Positions 7,886 to 17,303 are shown, counted from the first letter of the stretch. The stretch: DNA of 64,000 nt from Clostridiales bacterium (GCA_018335855.1 JAGXRM010000026.1:1-64000); one strand, 5' to 3'. Numbers and translations are program-made. The notes: generated from the letters alone by a model not told the origin.

Positions 7886-9322
7886 TTGAGGGAGTCAATT
7901 TTGAGTGTAGGAATTGATATTGGCACATCCACAACGCAGTTAATATTTAGCAGAATTATCCTGGAAAATAAAGCCTCAGGTGCATCTGTTCCTAGAATTC
8001 AAATTGTAGGCAAAGAAATTATATATAGAAGTCGTATTTATTTTACACCTTTATTGTCGCAGTCGGAGATTGATACCGACGGAGTTATGCGCATTATAAA
8101 ACAGGAATATAAAAGCGCAGGATTACTCCCTGAAGAAATTGGAACCGGTGCAGTTATTATTACGGGAGAAACGGCCAGAAAAGAGAATGCTGCTCAGTTA
8201 CTTCAGAAGCTTAGCGGTTTTGCGGGCGACTTTGTTGTTGCCACGGCAGGCCCGGATCTGGAGGCTATCTTGGCAGGAAAGGGTGCCGGAGCAGAACAGA
8301 TTTCCAAAGATAAAAACTGTACGGTTATGAATTTAGATATTGGTGGGGGAACTACAAACATCGCTGTATTTAATAACGGAGAAGTTATTGATACAACATG
8401 CCTTGATATTGGAGGGCGGCTGATTCGCTTTAATCGGCACACTGGTAAAACAGATTATGTCTCACCAAAAATAAAAAAACTTGCTGATGAAATGGAGCTT
8501 AATATTGGGTCTGACAGGAAGGCAGAAATCACACATCTAAAAACGATAACTCGAAGAATGTCAGCTATCCTGGAAGAGGCTGTTGGTCTTAGGGAGAAGA
8601 CTCCGGAGTTTAGGATGATTCTTACAACACGGGAACTCAGGCGTAATTACTCTGTTGATTTCGTTACCTTTTCCGGCGGGGTTGCAGACTATATTTATGA
8701 TAAGAATGAGTATGATCTATTTAGGTACGGCGACATTGGTATATTGCTGGCTCAGGCTGTTAAGGAATCCAGGCTGATGACAATGTTTACAATAACAAAA
8801 CCACTAGAAACCTTGAATGCCACTGTAGTAGGAGCAGGGTCATACAGCATGGAAATTAGTGGAAGCACAATTACCTTCACACAGGACGTCTTTCCCCTGA
8901 AAAATATACCTATTATTAAAATGACTCCCAGTGAGGAACAGTTGGATGGCGGCAGCTTCGTAGGAAAAATCAGAGAAAAAGTTCGTTGGTTTTATTTGGA
9001 TGATAAAAGTGTACAACTGGTTGCAATTGCCATAAAAGGAATAGAGAACCCTACATTTCTTAGAGTAAGGCAGATAGCTGAAAGAATAATTAGCGGAATG
9101 GAAGTGATTACACAACAACATCCCTTATTAATAGTTGTCGTAGAACATGATATGGCAAAAGTTTTGGGGCAAACCCTTTATAGGCTATTGGAGTATAAAA
9201 AGGAAGTGGTGTGTATTGACGACATCAAGGTAGATAACGGGGATTATATTGACATTGGCAAACCGCTGGCAAATAACCGTGTGGTTCCGGTTGTCGTGAA
9301 GACCTTAGTTTTTAATTCCTGA
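7886..9322 (+). CDS. eutA: EutA, ethanolamine ammonia-lyase reactivating factor
   Basis: 478 residues from TTG 7886 (ribosome binding site GAAGGGCGGAG). Actin/HSP70-like ATPase fold: phosphate 1 motif VGIDIGTSTTQ at the N-terminus and the second phosphate loop DIGGGTTNIAV near residue 150. EutA exchanges damaged cobalamin from EutBC using ATP and is needed because the lyase inactivates during turnover. It is the first gene after the antitermination element and 16 bases before eutB. Length matches the family. Confidence 0.95.
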   Translation: MRESILSVGIDIGTSTTQLIFSRIILENKASGASVPRIQIVGKEIIYRSRIYFTPLLSQSEIDTDGVMRIIKQEYKSAGLLPEEIGTGAVIITGETARKENAAQLLQKLSGFAGDFVVATAGPDLEAILAGKGAGAEQISKDKNCTVMNLDIGGGTTNIAVFNNGEVIDTTCLDIGGRLIRFNRHTGKTDYVSPKIKKLADEMELNIGSDRKAEITHLKTITRRMSAILEEAVGLREKTPEFRMILTTRELRRNYSVDFVTFSGGVADYIYDKNEYDLFRYGDIGILLAQAVKESRLMTMFTITKPLETLNATVVGAGSYSMEISGSTITFTQDVFPLKNIPIIKMTPSEEQLDGGSFVGKIREKVRWFYLDDKSVQLVAIAIKGIENPTFLRVRQIAERIISGMEVITQQHPLLIVVVEHDMAKVLGQTLYRLLEYKKEVVCIDDIKVDNGDYIDIGKPLANNRVVPVVVKTLVFNS

Positions 9323-9338
9323 TGAGAGGTGTTTATTT

Positions 9339-10700
9339 ATGAGGCTTAAAACCAAACTATTCAAACAGGTTTATCAGTTTAACTCAGTAAAAGAAGTTCT
9401 GGCAAAAGCAAACGAACAAAAATCCGGAGATAGCTTAGCGGAGATTGGTGCTGCTTCTGTTACTGAGAGGGTGGCAGCAAAGGAAGTGTTGAGTAATTTA
9501 ATTTTAAGCGATTTAAGAAATTATCCGGTAGTCCCTTATGAAGATGACGAAGTAACCAGGGTTATTCAGGATAGTGTGAATGAAAAAATTTACACACAGA
9601 TTGAAAACTGGACAGTGTCTGAACTGAGGGAATGGATTCTTGCTCATGACACAACAGGTGAAGATATTAAGAGAATAAGCAGGGGGTTAACCAGTGAAAT
9701 GATAGCAGGCGTGACAAAGATTATGTCAAATCTGGACCTGCTTTATGGTGCAAATAAAATAAGAGTCAGCGCCCACTGTAATACGACTGTCGGATTACCA
9801 GGTACTCTTTCGGCAAGGCTTCAGCCCAATCACCCAACAGATAATATAAATGGAATTATGGCATCAGTGATGGAGGGCTTAAGCTATGGAGTAGGGGATG
9901 CAGTTATTGGCCTCAACCCTGTGGAAGATACATCGGAAAATCTGGCAACTGTACTAAAAACTTTTCAGGAATTCAAGGAAAAATGGAAAATACCAACTCA
10001 AATTTGTGTTTTGGGCCATGTAACAACCCAGATGGAAGCAATTCGACGGGGAGCACCAAGTGACCTGATATTTCAGAGTATTGCAGGCTCTCAAAAAGGG
10101 AATGAAGCCTTTGGTATCTCTGTGGCACTTTTGGACGAGGCTAAGGATTTAGTCATGCGAGAAGGAACTGCAACTGGGCCAAATGTTATGTATTTTGAGA
10201 CAGGTCAGGGATCAGAGCTTTCTTCCGATTCACATTACAATGCAGATCAAGTTACCATGGAGGCCCGCTGCTACGGACTTGCTAAGAGGTATAGTCCTTT
10301 TCTGGTAAATACGGTCGTCGGTTTTATCGGGCCGGAATATCTTTATGACAGTAAACAGGTTATCCGTGCCGGACTTGAAGATCACTTTATGGGTAAGCTG
10401 ACCGGCGTATCTATGGGGGTAGATGTCTGCTACACAAATCATATGAAAGCTGATCAAAACGATGTTGAAAATTTATCTGTTCTGTTAACCAGTGCAGGGT
10501 GCAATTATTTCATGGGTGTGCCCGCCGGGGATGATGTTATGCTTAACTACCAATGCACAGGATATCACGAGACTCCTTCGCTAAGAGAATTGTTAAAGTT
10601 GCGGCCTATCAGAGAGTTTGAACTCTGGTTGGAGACCATGAACCTAATGAAAGACGGCAGGTTAACCGAAAGGGCTGGTGACGCTTCCATTTTTATGTAG
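9339..10700 (+). CDS. eutB: EutB, ethanolamine ammonia-lyase large subunit
   Basis: 453 residues, normal family length. The TIM-barrel catalytic subunit opens MRLKTKLFKQVYQFNSVKEVLAKANE. It contains the substrate and cobalamin region motifs SAHCNTTVGLPGTLSARLQP (about 145-164) and CVLGHVTTQMEA, and ends RAGDASIFM. With EutC it converts ethanolamine to acetaldehyde and ammonia using adenosylcobalamin, inside the microcompartment. The ribosome binding site is GAGAGGTG. The eutA-B-C order matches other Firmicutes. Confidence 0.97.
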   Translation: MRLKTKLFKQVYQFNSVKEVLAKANEQKSGDSLAEIGAASVTERVAAKEVLSNLILSDLRNYPVVPYEDDEVTRVIQDSVNEKIYTQIENWTVSELREWILAHDTTGEDIKRISRGLTSEMIAGVTKIMSNLDLLYGANKIRVSAHCNTTVGLPGTLSARLQPNHPTDNINGIMASVMEGLSYGVGDAVIGLNPVEDTSENLATVLKTFQEFKEKWKIPTQICVLGHVTTQMEAIRRGAPSDLIFQSIAGSQKGNEAFGISVALLDEAKDLVMREGTATGPNVMYFETGQGSELSSDSHYNADQVTMEARCYGLAKRYSPFLVNTVVGFIGPEYLYDSKQVIRAGLEDHFMGKLTGVSMGVDVCYTNHMKADQNDVENLSVLLTSAGCNYFMGVPAGDDVMLNYQCTGYHETPSLRELLKLRPIREFELWLETMNLMKDGRLTERAGDASIFM

Positions 10701-10777
10701 TAAAGGGAGTGGTAAGATGAACTTCAGAAATGTCTTTAGGTACCGAATTTCTTAAATAATGAAGAGGGGGGACGATA

Positions 10778-11674
10778 ATGATTTCTGAAAAAGAGCTTAA
10801 GAGTGTTATAGAACAGGTTTTAGAAGAGTTAGGGATGGCATCAGAAAAAAATAAACTAAATAATTCTCAGGATTTAGCAAGTCAGAAAGACGAAGAATCA
10901 CAGGTTTCTGATGAAGGCTTGTTAGATATTACTGAAGTCGATTTAAAAAAACAGGTACTGGTTCCTGACCCTGAAAATTTAGAGGGGTTATTAAAGATCA
11001 AGGAAACAACACCTGCCAGAATAGGCGTTTGGAGGGCAGGACCCCGGTATAAGACGGAAACGTTACTACGGTTTCGAGCTGATCATGCAGTAGCAATGGA
11101 TGCTGTTTTTACAGATGTATCAGAAGAACTGTTAAGTGAAATGGATTTATTTTCTATCCAAACTATGTGTAATAACAAGGATGAATATCTTACAAGGCCG
11201 GATTTAGGAAGAAAATTTGGTGAAGAAGCATTGCAAGTAGTCAAAAACAGCTGTGTTAAGAACCCTCAAGTACAGATTTATGTGTCTGATGGATTGAGTT
11301 CTACCGCAATTGATGCAAATATCAGAGACATCTTACCAGCTATTATGCAAGGGTTAGAAGGATATGGAGTAAAAGCAGGGACACCTTTTTTTGTTAAATA
11401 CGGCAGAGTTCCCGCAATGGATGTTATATCAGAGACAACAGGTGCAGAAGTAACATGTGTCTTAATTGGCGAAAGGCCGGGTCTTGCTACCGGCGAGAGT
11501 ATGAGTGCTTATATGGCATATAAAGCTACTGTAAATATGCCGGAAGCACGACGAACAGTTGTTTCAAATATTCATAAGGGTGGTACCGCTGCAGTGGAAG
11601 CCGGTGCCCACATAGCTCATGTTTTAAAGCAAATGCTTGACAAAAAGGCAAGCGGACTGGATCTGAAAATGTAA
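10778..11674 (+). CDS. eutC: EutC, ethanolamine ammonia-lyase small subunit
   Basis: 298 residues. The N-terminal helix (EKELKSVIEQVLEELGM) has the look of a BMC encapsulation peptide, followed by a low-complexity linker to about residue 65. The Rossmann-like domain then begins (TPARIGVWRAGPRYKT) and continues with VSDGLSSTAID and IGERPGLATGESMSAYMAY. It binds the nucleotide loop of adenosylcobalamin at the EutB interface. The ribosome binding site is GAGGGGGG. The 77-base gap from eutB holds a weak inverted repeat (AGAAAT/ATTTCT) but no gene. Confidence 0.96.
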   Translation: MISEKELKSVIEQVLEELGMASEKNKLNNSQDLASQKDEESQVSDEGLLDITEVDLKKQVLVPDPENLEGLLKIKETTPARIGVWRAGPRYKTETLLRFRADHAVAMDAVFTDVSEELLSEMDLFSIQTMCNNKDEYLTRPDLGRKFGEEALQVVKNSCVKNPQVQIYVSDGLSSTAIDANIRDILPAIMQGLEGYGVKAGTPFFVKYGRVPAMDVISETTGAEVTCVLIGERPGLATGESMSAYMAYKATVNMPEARRTVVSNIHKGGTAAVEAGAHIAHVLKQMLDKKASGLDLKM

Positions 11675-11699
11675 TAAATCGATGAATGGGGGGATAACT

Positions 11700-12353
11700 G
11701 TGAGGAATGATCCAATCAGAGCAAAAGTTTTAAGTGTCAAACTGATTCCGAATGTCAGCCCGGATTTGGCAAAAGAGCTAAAACTTGAGTCAAACCAAAA
11801 AAGTATTGGGTTGATTACTACAGATATTGATGATGTTTCTTATACGGCACTGGACGAAGCGACAAAAAAAGCAGATGTAATTGTTGTTTATGCCCGTTCT
11901 TTCTATGGTGGTGCCGCAAATGCCAACACTAAGCTGGCAGGTGAATTTATTGGAATACTGGCCGGGCCTGATCCCGCAGAAGTAAAGAGTGGAATAAATG
12001 CAGCTATTGAGTTTATCGAAAATGACGCGTGTTTTTACAGTGCCAACGAAGATGATTCGATTGCTTATTTTGCCCACTGTATCTCCAGAACCGGGTCTTA
12101 CCTGTCGAAAGGTGCAGGGATTGAGCAGGGCGAGGCGATAGCTTACCTGATTGCTCCTCCAATAGAAGCTATGTATGCACTTGATGCTGCTCTTAAAGCA
12201 GCTGATGTAAGAATGGTAGCATTTTACGGGCCTCCATCTGAAACTAACTTTGGCGGTGGGTTACTTACTGGAAGCCAGTCAGCTTGTAAGGCTGCCTGTG
12301 AGGCTTTCGCAGATGCAGTGCTGTATGTAGCTGATAATCCTACGAAAATTTAG
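11700..12353 (+). CDS. eutL: EutL, tandem-domain BMC shell trimer
   Basis: 217 residues from GTG 11700, chosen because the run of G at 11688-11693 then sits at ribosome-binding distance. An ATG at 11682 is in frame but has no such site. Two BMC domains, with family-typical GLITTDIDDVSYTALDEATK, HCISRTGSYLS and PPSETNFGGGLLTGSQ. EutL trimers form large gated pores in the ethanolamine shell and bind ethanolamine. Length is close to the enterobacterial protein. Confidence 0.95.
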   Translation: MRNDPIRAKVLSVKLIPNVSPDLAKELKLESNQKSIGLITTDIDDVSYTALDEATKKADVIVVYARSFYGGAANANTKLAGEFIGILAGPDPAEVKSGINAAIEFIENDACFYSANEDDSIAYFAHCISRTGSYLSKGAGIEQGEAIAYLIAPPIEAMYALDAALKAADVRMVAFYGPPSETNFGGGLLTGSQSACKAACEAFADAVLYVADNPTKI

Positions 12354-12393
12354 GTGAAGATCAGGTTGTTTAGATAGTAGGGTGGTGAATTAT

Positions 12394-12906
12394 TTGAATC
12401 AGCAAGCTATTGGACTGGTGGAAACATACGGGTTTCTGACAGCAGTGGAAGCAGCCGATACCTGTCTAAAAGCGGCAAAAGTGTCTTTTCTTTGTTGCCA
12501 GAAGATAGGCGGTGGAATGGTAACTATCAAGATAGCGGGGGATGTAGGTGCTGTCCAGGCTGCGATTAAGGCTGCCGGTGCTGCCGCAAATAAAGTGGGA
12601 AAGCTCATCGGTACTCACGTAATTCCAAGGCCTGTTCCTAATATTGAAAATTTATTCTTCCCGGAAGTGAATATGAAAAGTCCATTCTCTATTTCAGGAA
12701 CCACTGCCAAAGCAACAGAACAGGTTGAGACTCCTTGTCTATATAAAACGGAGCAGGAATTGAAAGAAATGAAAACTGTAGAACTGCGGGCATTGGCAAG
12801 GAAGTTACCCGGTATAGGTATTGAAAGACGTGCAATTAAATTCGCCAGAAAAGAAGAACTTATAGAAGCCATACTCATCGTTTATAAAGATCAGTACCCC
12901 GGCTAA
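12394..12906 (+). CDS. EutK-like BMC-H protein with a C-terminal SAP/Rho-N-like tail
   Basis: 170 residues from TTG 12394 (ribosome binding site GGTGGTG; in-frame GTG codons at 12382/12385 are alternatives). Residues 1-85 are a BMC hexamer domain (AIGLVETYGFLTAVEAADTC ... HVIPRPVPNIE). A Ser/Thr-rich linker leads to a basic helical domain, LKEMKTVELRALARKLP then IKFARKEELIEAIL, resembling SAP or Rho-N nucleic-acid-binding modules. Salmonella EutK also has a C-terminal extension with a nucleic-acid-binding fold, but a winged helix, so this is analogous rather than the same. The loop carries CCQKIGGGM, with two Cys near the pore-lining segment. Confidence 0.8.
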   Translation: MNQQAIGLVETYGFLTAVEAADTCLKAAKVSFLCCQKIGGGMVTIKIAGDVGAVQAAIKAAGAAANKVGKLIGTHVIPRPVPNIENLFFPEVNMKSPFSISGTTAKATEQVETPCLYKTEQELKEMKTVELRALARKLPGIGIERRAIKFARKEELIEAILIVYKDQYPG

Positions 12907-12924
12907 ATTGAAAGGAGAGAAAAA

Positions 12925-13209
12925 ATGTCAGCTACAAGCGCACTTGGCATGATTGAGACAAAAGGACTGGTCGGATCAATTGAAGCGGCAGATGCTATGG
13001 TAAAGGCAGCTAATGTAACACTGGTTGGAAAAGTCCTTGTTGGAGGCGGTTTAGTATCGGTTATGGTTCGTGGTGATGTGGGTGCCGTTAAGGCTGCAAC
13101 AGATGCTGGCGCTGCTGCAGCTCAGAGAGTAGGTGAATTGATTTCAGTACATGTTATTCCGAGACCTCATGGTGAAGTTGAATTAATACTACCACAGCAG
13201 GAAAGCTGA
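12925..13209 (+). CDS. eutM: EutM-like BMC-H shell protein (copy 1)
   Basis: 94 residues, a single BMC domain ([20 protein letters not shown] ... [19 protein letters not shown] ... [11 protein letters not shown]). It forms hexamers that tile the shell facets and pass small metabolites through a central pore. The ribosome binding site is AAGGAGAG. The next gene encodes an almost identical protein, so this is a recent tandem duplication. Confidence 0.95.
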   Translation: MSATSALGMIETKGLVGSIEAADAMVKAANVTLVGKVLVGGGLVSVMVRGDVGAVKAATDAGAAAAQRVGELISVHVIPRPHGEVELILPQQES

Positions 13210-13263
13210 TTTATGTAAAAAAGTATACTATGGAAAAAGTAAAAAAGATTAGGAGGAAGGATT

Positions 13264-13551
13264 ATGAGTACAACTGTTGCTTTAGGAATGATTGAAACAA
13301 AGGGGCTTGTAGGGTCCATAGAGGCAGCCGATGCTATGGTAAAGGCAGCAAATGTAACATTAATAGGCAAGGTTCTTGTCGGGGGCGGTTTGGTAACAGT
13401 TATGGTCCGTGGTGACGTAGGTGCTGTAAAGGCTGCTACTGACGCCGGAGCTGCTGCAGCTGAGAGAGTGGGAGAATTACTTTCTGTCCATGTTATTCCA
13501 CGTCCCCATAATGAGGTAGAATTCATTCTTCCCACCATATCAGAAAAATAA
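13264..13551 (+). CDS. eutM: EutM-like BMC-H shell protein (copy 2)
   Basis: 95 residues, differing from the upstream copy at only about eight positions before the last few residues (for example S5V, V34I, S45T, Q67E, I73L, G83N). The C-terminus diverges (PTISEK instead of PQQES). The pore-lining KVLVGGGL segment is unchanged. The ribosome binding site is AGGAGGAAGG. The pair probably make mixed or dose-adjusted hexamers. Confidence 0.95.
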   Translation: MSTTVALGMIETKGLVGSIEAADAMVKAANVTLIGKVLVGGGLVTVMVRGDVGAVKAATDAGAAAAERVGELLSVHVIPRPHNEVEFILPTISEK

Positions 13552-13650
13552 GAATGAACAACACTTATGTCCCTTGCCTGATTTGAAAGGCCGAAGCCAG
13601 AGCAGAAATCTGTGATTAATATTTACATGCAAGGAAATGGGGTACAGTGC

Positions 13651-14475
13651 ATGTTGGGAAATGAGATGGTCAGAAAACTGGAAGAAGTTATTGAAAAACC
13701 CCTTAAACAATCTCCAGGCACACAACTTTACACAGGAGTGGATCTGGGGACAGCTTATATTGTCATTGTGGTACTTGATTCCATGCTTCGGCCGGTAGCA
13801 GGTGCAATGCAGTTTGCCCAGGTAGTAAGAGACGGCTTGGTTGTAGAGTACATGGAGGCAATAAAAATTGTCCAAAATCTAAAAGCCCTCCTTGAAGAGC
13901 AATTAGGAGTGGAGCTCTCAGTAGCAGCTACAGCTTTTCCACCTGGTGTATCTATCGGTGACAGACAAAGCATTAAGTATGTGGTGGAAGCTGCCGGATT
14001 TGAAGTTGTTAAAATGGATGATGAGCCTTCGGTGGCAAATAGAGTTTTAGGTATAACAGACGGTGCAATTGTTGACATCGGAGGAGGCACCACTGGAATT
14101 GCTATTGTTAAGAACGGAGAGGTGGTGTATGTCGCCGATGAACCAACGGGAGGAACCCATTTTACTCTGGTTTTAGCCGGAGCACGGCGGATTCCGTTTA
14201 CAGATGCTGAAGCCATTAAAGCAGACCCACGTAACTACAAGGAGATTCAACCTCTACTTATACCTGTTATGGAAAAAGTTGCGGCTATCATTAAAAGGCA
14301 TATTCAGGGACATAAGGTAAGGGATATTTACCTTGTAGGTGGAACCAGTTGCTTGCCCGGCATTGAAACTGTGGTGGAGAAGCATACAGGTGTTAAGACC
14401 ACAAAACCATCAAACCCCTTGCTTGTAACGCCTCTCGGTATTGCTATGAGCTGCCTGAACAATGTAGACCAGTGA
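13651..14475 (+). CDS. eutJ: EutJ, HSP70-like chaperone of the eut operon
   Basis: 274 residues from ATG 13651 (GGGG about nine bases upstream; earlier in-frame GTG 13612 and ATG 13627 are possible). Actin-like ATPase: GVDLGTAYIV, then DIGGGTTGIAIV and YLVGGTSCLPGIE. EutJ is a DnaK/FtsA-related protein of unproven role, thought to help assemble or maintain compartment enzymes. It lies between the shell genes and eutN as in many loci. Confidence 0.92.
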   Translation: MLGNEMVRKLEEVIEKPLKQSPGTQLYTGVDLGTAYIVIVVLDSMLRPVAGAMQFAQVVRDGLVVEYMEAIKIVQNLKALLEEQLGVELSVAATAFPPGVSIGDRQSIKYVVEAAGFEVVKMDDEPSVANRVLGITDGAIVDIGGGTTGIAIVKNGEVVYVADEPTGGTHFTLVLAGARRIPFTDAEAIKADPRNYKEIQPLLIPVMEKVAAIIKRHIQGHKVRDIYLVGGTSCLPGIETVVEKHTGVKTTKPSNPLLVTPLGIAMSCLNNVDQ

Positions 14476-14502
14476 CTTTGTTGTAAAAATAGGAGTGATC
14501 GC

Positions 14503-14817
14503 ATGTTACTGGGAAGAGTTGTTGGAAATGTTTGGTCAACACGCAAAGATGATTCATTAATAGGAATAAAATTAATGGTTGTACAGCTTCTGGATACTCC
14601 AGAAGAGAAGCCGGTTAAAACAATTGTAGCTGCTGACTTAATTGGTGCGGGAGTAGGAGAAATGGTAATCTTAACAATCGGTAGTTCAGCCCGTAAAGTA
14701 GATGGCCTCGATAATTCACCTATTGATGCAACGATTGTTGGCATTGTTGATGAAAATGAGCTGGAGGAATCTGGTGATGACCAGAGAGCAGCAGGTCGAA
14801 TTACTGGAAAAAATTAA
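14503..14817 (+). CDS. eutN: EutN/CcmL-type pentameric vertex protein
   Basis: 104 residues starting MLLGRVVGNVWSTRKDDSL, with LIGIKLMVVQ and GAGVGEMVILTIGSSAR. This is the BMC-P fold that caps shell vertices as pentamers. The last residues (QRAAGRITGKN) extend past the family core and overlap the next gene by 41 bases, suggesting translational coupling. Confidence 0.94.
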   Translation: MLLGRVVGNVWSTRKDDSLIGIKLMVVQLLDTPEEKPVKTIVAADLIGAGVGEMVILTIGSSARKVDGLDNSPIDATIVGIVDENELEESGDDQRAAGRITGKN

Positions 14818-16102
14818 ATCTGCCGGTGTTGTTGGTGCAGGAGGGGCTGGCTTTCCTACTCATACAAAACTACTTGCCACTGCTGAGTATTTGGTAATCA
14901 ACGGTGCTGAATGTGAGCCTCTCCTGCAAACCGATCAACGGTTAATGCAACTAAAGGCCAGTGAGCTGTTATATGCTCTTGAGGTTCTTATTGACGCAAT
15001 AGGAGTAACCAAGGCAATTATAGCAGTTAAAATGAAGTACGAACAAGCTTGGCAATCTCTTCTTCAATTTAAAAAGGACCCCAGGATAGAGTTATTTCCT
15101 CTTCAAGACTTTTACCCGGCTGGTGATGAGCAGGTATTAGTCTATGAAGTACTTGGTCGCATTGTTCCGCAGGGAGGAATTCCAATTAAAGTCGGCTGCA
15201 TCGTTACCAATGTGGAGACTTTACTAAATGTATCTGCAGCCATCGATGGTTACCCTGTGCTTGATAAATATGTCTGCATTACCGGGGCTGTAAGTACTCC
15301 TTTAACAGCTAAGCTCCCTCTGGGAACAACCATAAGGGATGCTGTTTCACTATCACAACCATATGTAACAGATACCCTGCAGGTTATTGAAGGCGGTCCT
15401 GTAATGGGTAAAATTGTTACAGATTTGGACGCTCCAATAACTAAGACTACGAAAGGATTAATAGTGTTATCCCAAGAGCATGTACTTGTCAGTCAGAAAC
15501 AATTACCGTTATCCAGAATATTAAAGAGAGCACAGTCGGTCTGTGTGCAGTGCATGAGATGTACTGATCTTTGTCCAAGAGCACTATTGGGCCATGACAT
15601 AAAACCACACAAGATTATGCGTTCTATTAGCTATGGAATAAGCGACACTGAAGTGTTAAGCGGGTCGTTGCTATGTTCAGAATGTGGTGTATGTGAGTTC
15701 GCTTGTCTGATGCAGTTGTCTCCCAGAAAAGTAAACAGCATCTTAAAGGTTAAATTGGGTAAAGCGGGGATAAAGGCTTCAATAAAGGGTGCCGGGCCTG
15801 TTGCCCCGGAAAGAGAGTTCAGGAAGCTGAGTTCGGATAGATTGATTGCCAGTATTGGTTTATCACAGTTTCATTATGCTGCCCCGATACAAGATGTGCA
15901 ATTTGAACCACAAAAAGTAATTATTCCGCTCAAACAGCACCTGGGAGCACCGTCTTATCCAGTAGTTAAGGTAGGACAAAAGGTTCAGCGTGGAGACTTG
16001 CTAGGCGAGATTCCTGAAGAAGCATTGGGTGCCAGAATACATGCCAGTATTTCTGGTACTGTAACGGATATAGCTGACCGGATAACCATTTTGTCGGATT
16101 AA
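14777..16102 (+). CDS. pduS: PduS-like cobalamin reductase (RnfC-type Fe-S flavoprotein)
   Basis: 441 residues from ATG 14777 (ribosome binding site CTGGAGG, inside the end of eutN). The N-terminal RnfC/NuoF-like nucleotide-flavin part has GVVGAGGAGFPTHTK and NGAECEPLLQTDQ. An SLBB domain follows, then two 4Fe-4S motifs (CVQCMRCTDLCP; CSECGVCEFACLM) and a C-terminal barrel (GARIHASISGTVTDI). PduS reduces cob(III)alamin so that an adenosyltransferase (here EutT) can make the coenzyme, and may pass electrons through the PduT-like shell protein encoded next. Confidence 0.9.
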   Translation: MTREQQVELLEKIKSAGVVGAGGAGFPTHTKLLATAEYLVINGAECEPLLQTDQRLMQLKASELLYALEVLIDAIGVTKAIIAVKMKYEQAWQSLLQFKKDPRIELFPLQDFYPAGDEQVLVYEVLGRIVPQGGIPIKVGCIVTNVETLLNVSAAIDGYPVLDKYVCITGAVSTPLTAKLPLGTTIRDAVSLSQPYVTDTLQVIEGGPVMGKIVTDLDAPITKTTKGLIVLSQEHVLVSQKQLPLSRILKRAQSVCVQCMRCTDLCPRALLGHDIKPHKIMRSISYGISDTEVLSGSLLCSECGVCEFACLMQLSPRKVNSILKVKLGKAGIKASIKGAGPVAPEREFRKLSSDRLIASIGLSQFHYAAPIQDVQFEPQKVIIPLKQHLGAPSYPVVKVGQKVQRGDLLGEIPEEALGARIHASISGTVTDIADRITILSD

Positions 16103-16117
16103 TTGGGGGTAGTGCAT

Positions 16118-16666
16118 GTGTATAAATCAATTGGACTGGTGGAATTCGGGAGCATTGCTTTGGGAATAATCGGCGCTGATGTCATGCTCAAGACAGCAGA
16201 GGTTGAACTAATTACAGCTGGTACTGTATGTCCCGGCAAATATACGGTAATGGTAGGCGGAGGTGTTGCTGCCGTCGAAAGCTCTGTCAGGGCGGGAGTT
16301 AAGCAAAATGAAACATCCGTTATAGATGAATTTATCATTCCCAATGTACATCCTGAGGTTTTCCCTGCTATTGCCGGTGTAAACAATATATCGCAAATAG
16401 ATTCCCTTGGAGTTATTGAGACTTTTTCTGTTGCATCCTTAATTATCGCTGCCGATGCTGCAGTGAAAGCAGGTGCAGTCCGGTTAGTAGAAATACGATT
16501 GGCTATTGGAATGGGAGGTAAATCGTTTGTCACTTTAACCGGGGATGTGGCGGCCGTTAAGTCCGCCGTTCAGGCCGGCAGTGACGTTGCGGCCGTAAGT
16601 GGAATGCTAGCTAACAAGGTTATTATACCCTCACCCCACTCGCGGCTAAAAGAAGTCATAATCTAA
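16118..16666 (+). CDS. pduT: PduT-like tandem BMC shell protein with Fe-S-type Cys
   Basis: 182 residues from GTG 16118 (run of G at 16105-16109 as ribosome binding site; GTG 16112 and TTG 16103 also in frame). Two BMC domains: SIGLVEFGSIALGIIGADVM with TAGTVCPGKYTVMVGGG, and SLGVIETFSVASLIIAADAA with GIGMGGK-like IGMGGKSFV. The CPG Cys corresponds to the residue that binds a 4Fe-4S cluster on the three-fold axis of PduT. It directly follows the PduS-like gene, fitting an electron relay across the shell. Confidence 0.9.
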   Translation: MYKSIGLVEFGSIALGIIGADVMLKTAEVELITAGTVCPGKYTVMVGGGVAAVESSVRAGVKQNETSVIDEFIIPNVHPEVFPAIAGVNNISQIDSLGVIETFSVASLIIAADAAVKAGAVRLVEIRLAIGMGGKSFVTLTGDVAAVKSAVQAGSDVAAVSGMLANKVIIPSPHSRLKEVII

Positions 16667-16685
16667 GTGGAAGCGAGGTGATATT

Positions 16686-17303
16686 ATGAAGAAGCTTATA
16701 TCGACAGAAACAATAAAGCAATATCAAAAAAATGGTGAGAGTCAGATAGCTGTAGACGCGAACACGATTATCACCTGCGCTGCACGAGATCTGGCCTCGG
16801 AGTTGGATATATGTTTTGTCAGTTCGGTGCATAGGGAAGAAAGCCCGGCACCAGAACCTTGTATGGCGCCCAAACCCGAGCAGGAAAACACTGACCTTAC
16901 ATTAGTATCTCTAATCTTGCAAAAAGTACTCGAACAGTTAAATATCTCCCAGGCATGTAACCCGGTAATTGAAGCCGATATCTCGGGGTTTCGTCTGGTG
17001 CACTCAAATGCCGATAATGAAGCGGTTTGCAAAGAAAGCTCAAATAGCGACAAGGTAACAAATAAAGACATCATTACAGTCAGAGATGGTATAAAAGCTG
17101 GTTTTATATCAATAAATTCCACAAACTACACACGGCTTTTAAATTGTCAGGAGGTCAATTACGTAATTGAAGGTAATCTTGAAGTTATAATCGGAGATAA
17201 AACTTTTAGTTGCAGGGCGGGAGATGTTTTAATTCTTCCGCAGGATAAAGAACTGATATTTTCAAGCTCAGACTGCGTTAAGATGTTCTATGTAACCTGT
17301 TAG
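16686..17303 (+). CDS. eutQ: EutQ, cupin-domain acetate-kinase-like protein
   Basis: 205 residues. The N-terminal part (MKKLISTETIKQYQKNGESQ, then TIITCAARDLASE) is typical of EutQ and a variable linker follows. A C-terminal cupin (about 125-205) has NYVIEGNLEVIIGDKTFSC and RAGDVLILP. EutQ has been linked to compartment assembly and to acetate kinase activity in Salmonella. The ribosome binding site is AAGCGAGGTG. Confidence 0.88.
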   Translation: MKKLISTETIKQYQKNGESQIAVDANTIITCAARDLASELDICFVSSVHREESPAPEPCMAPKPEQENTDLTLVSLILQKVLEQLNISQACNPVIEADISGFRLVHSNADNEAVCKESSNSDKVTNKDIITVRDGIKAGFISINSTNYTRLLNCQEVNYVIEGNLEVIIGDKTFSCRAGDVLILPQDKELIFSSSDCVKMFYVTC

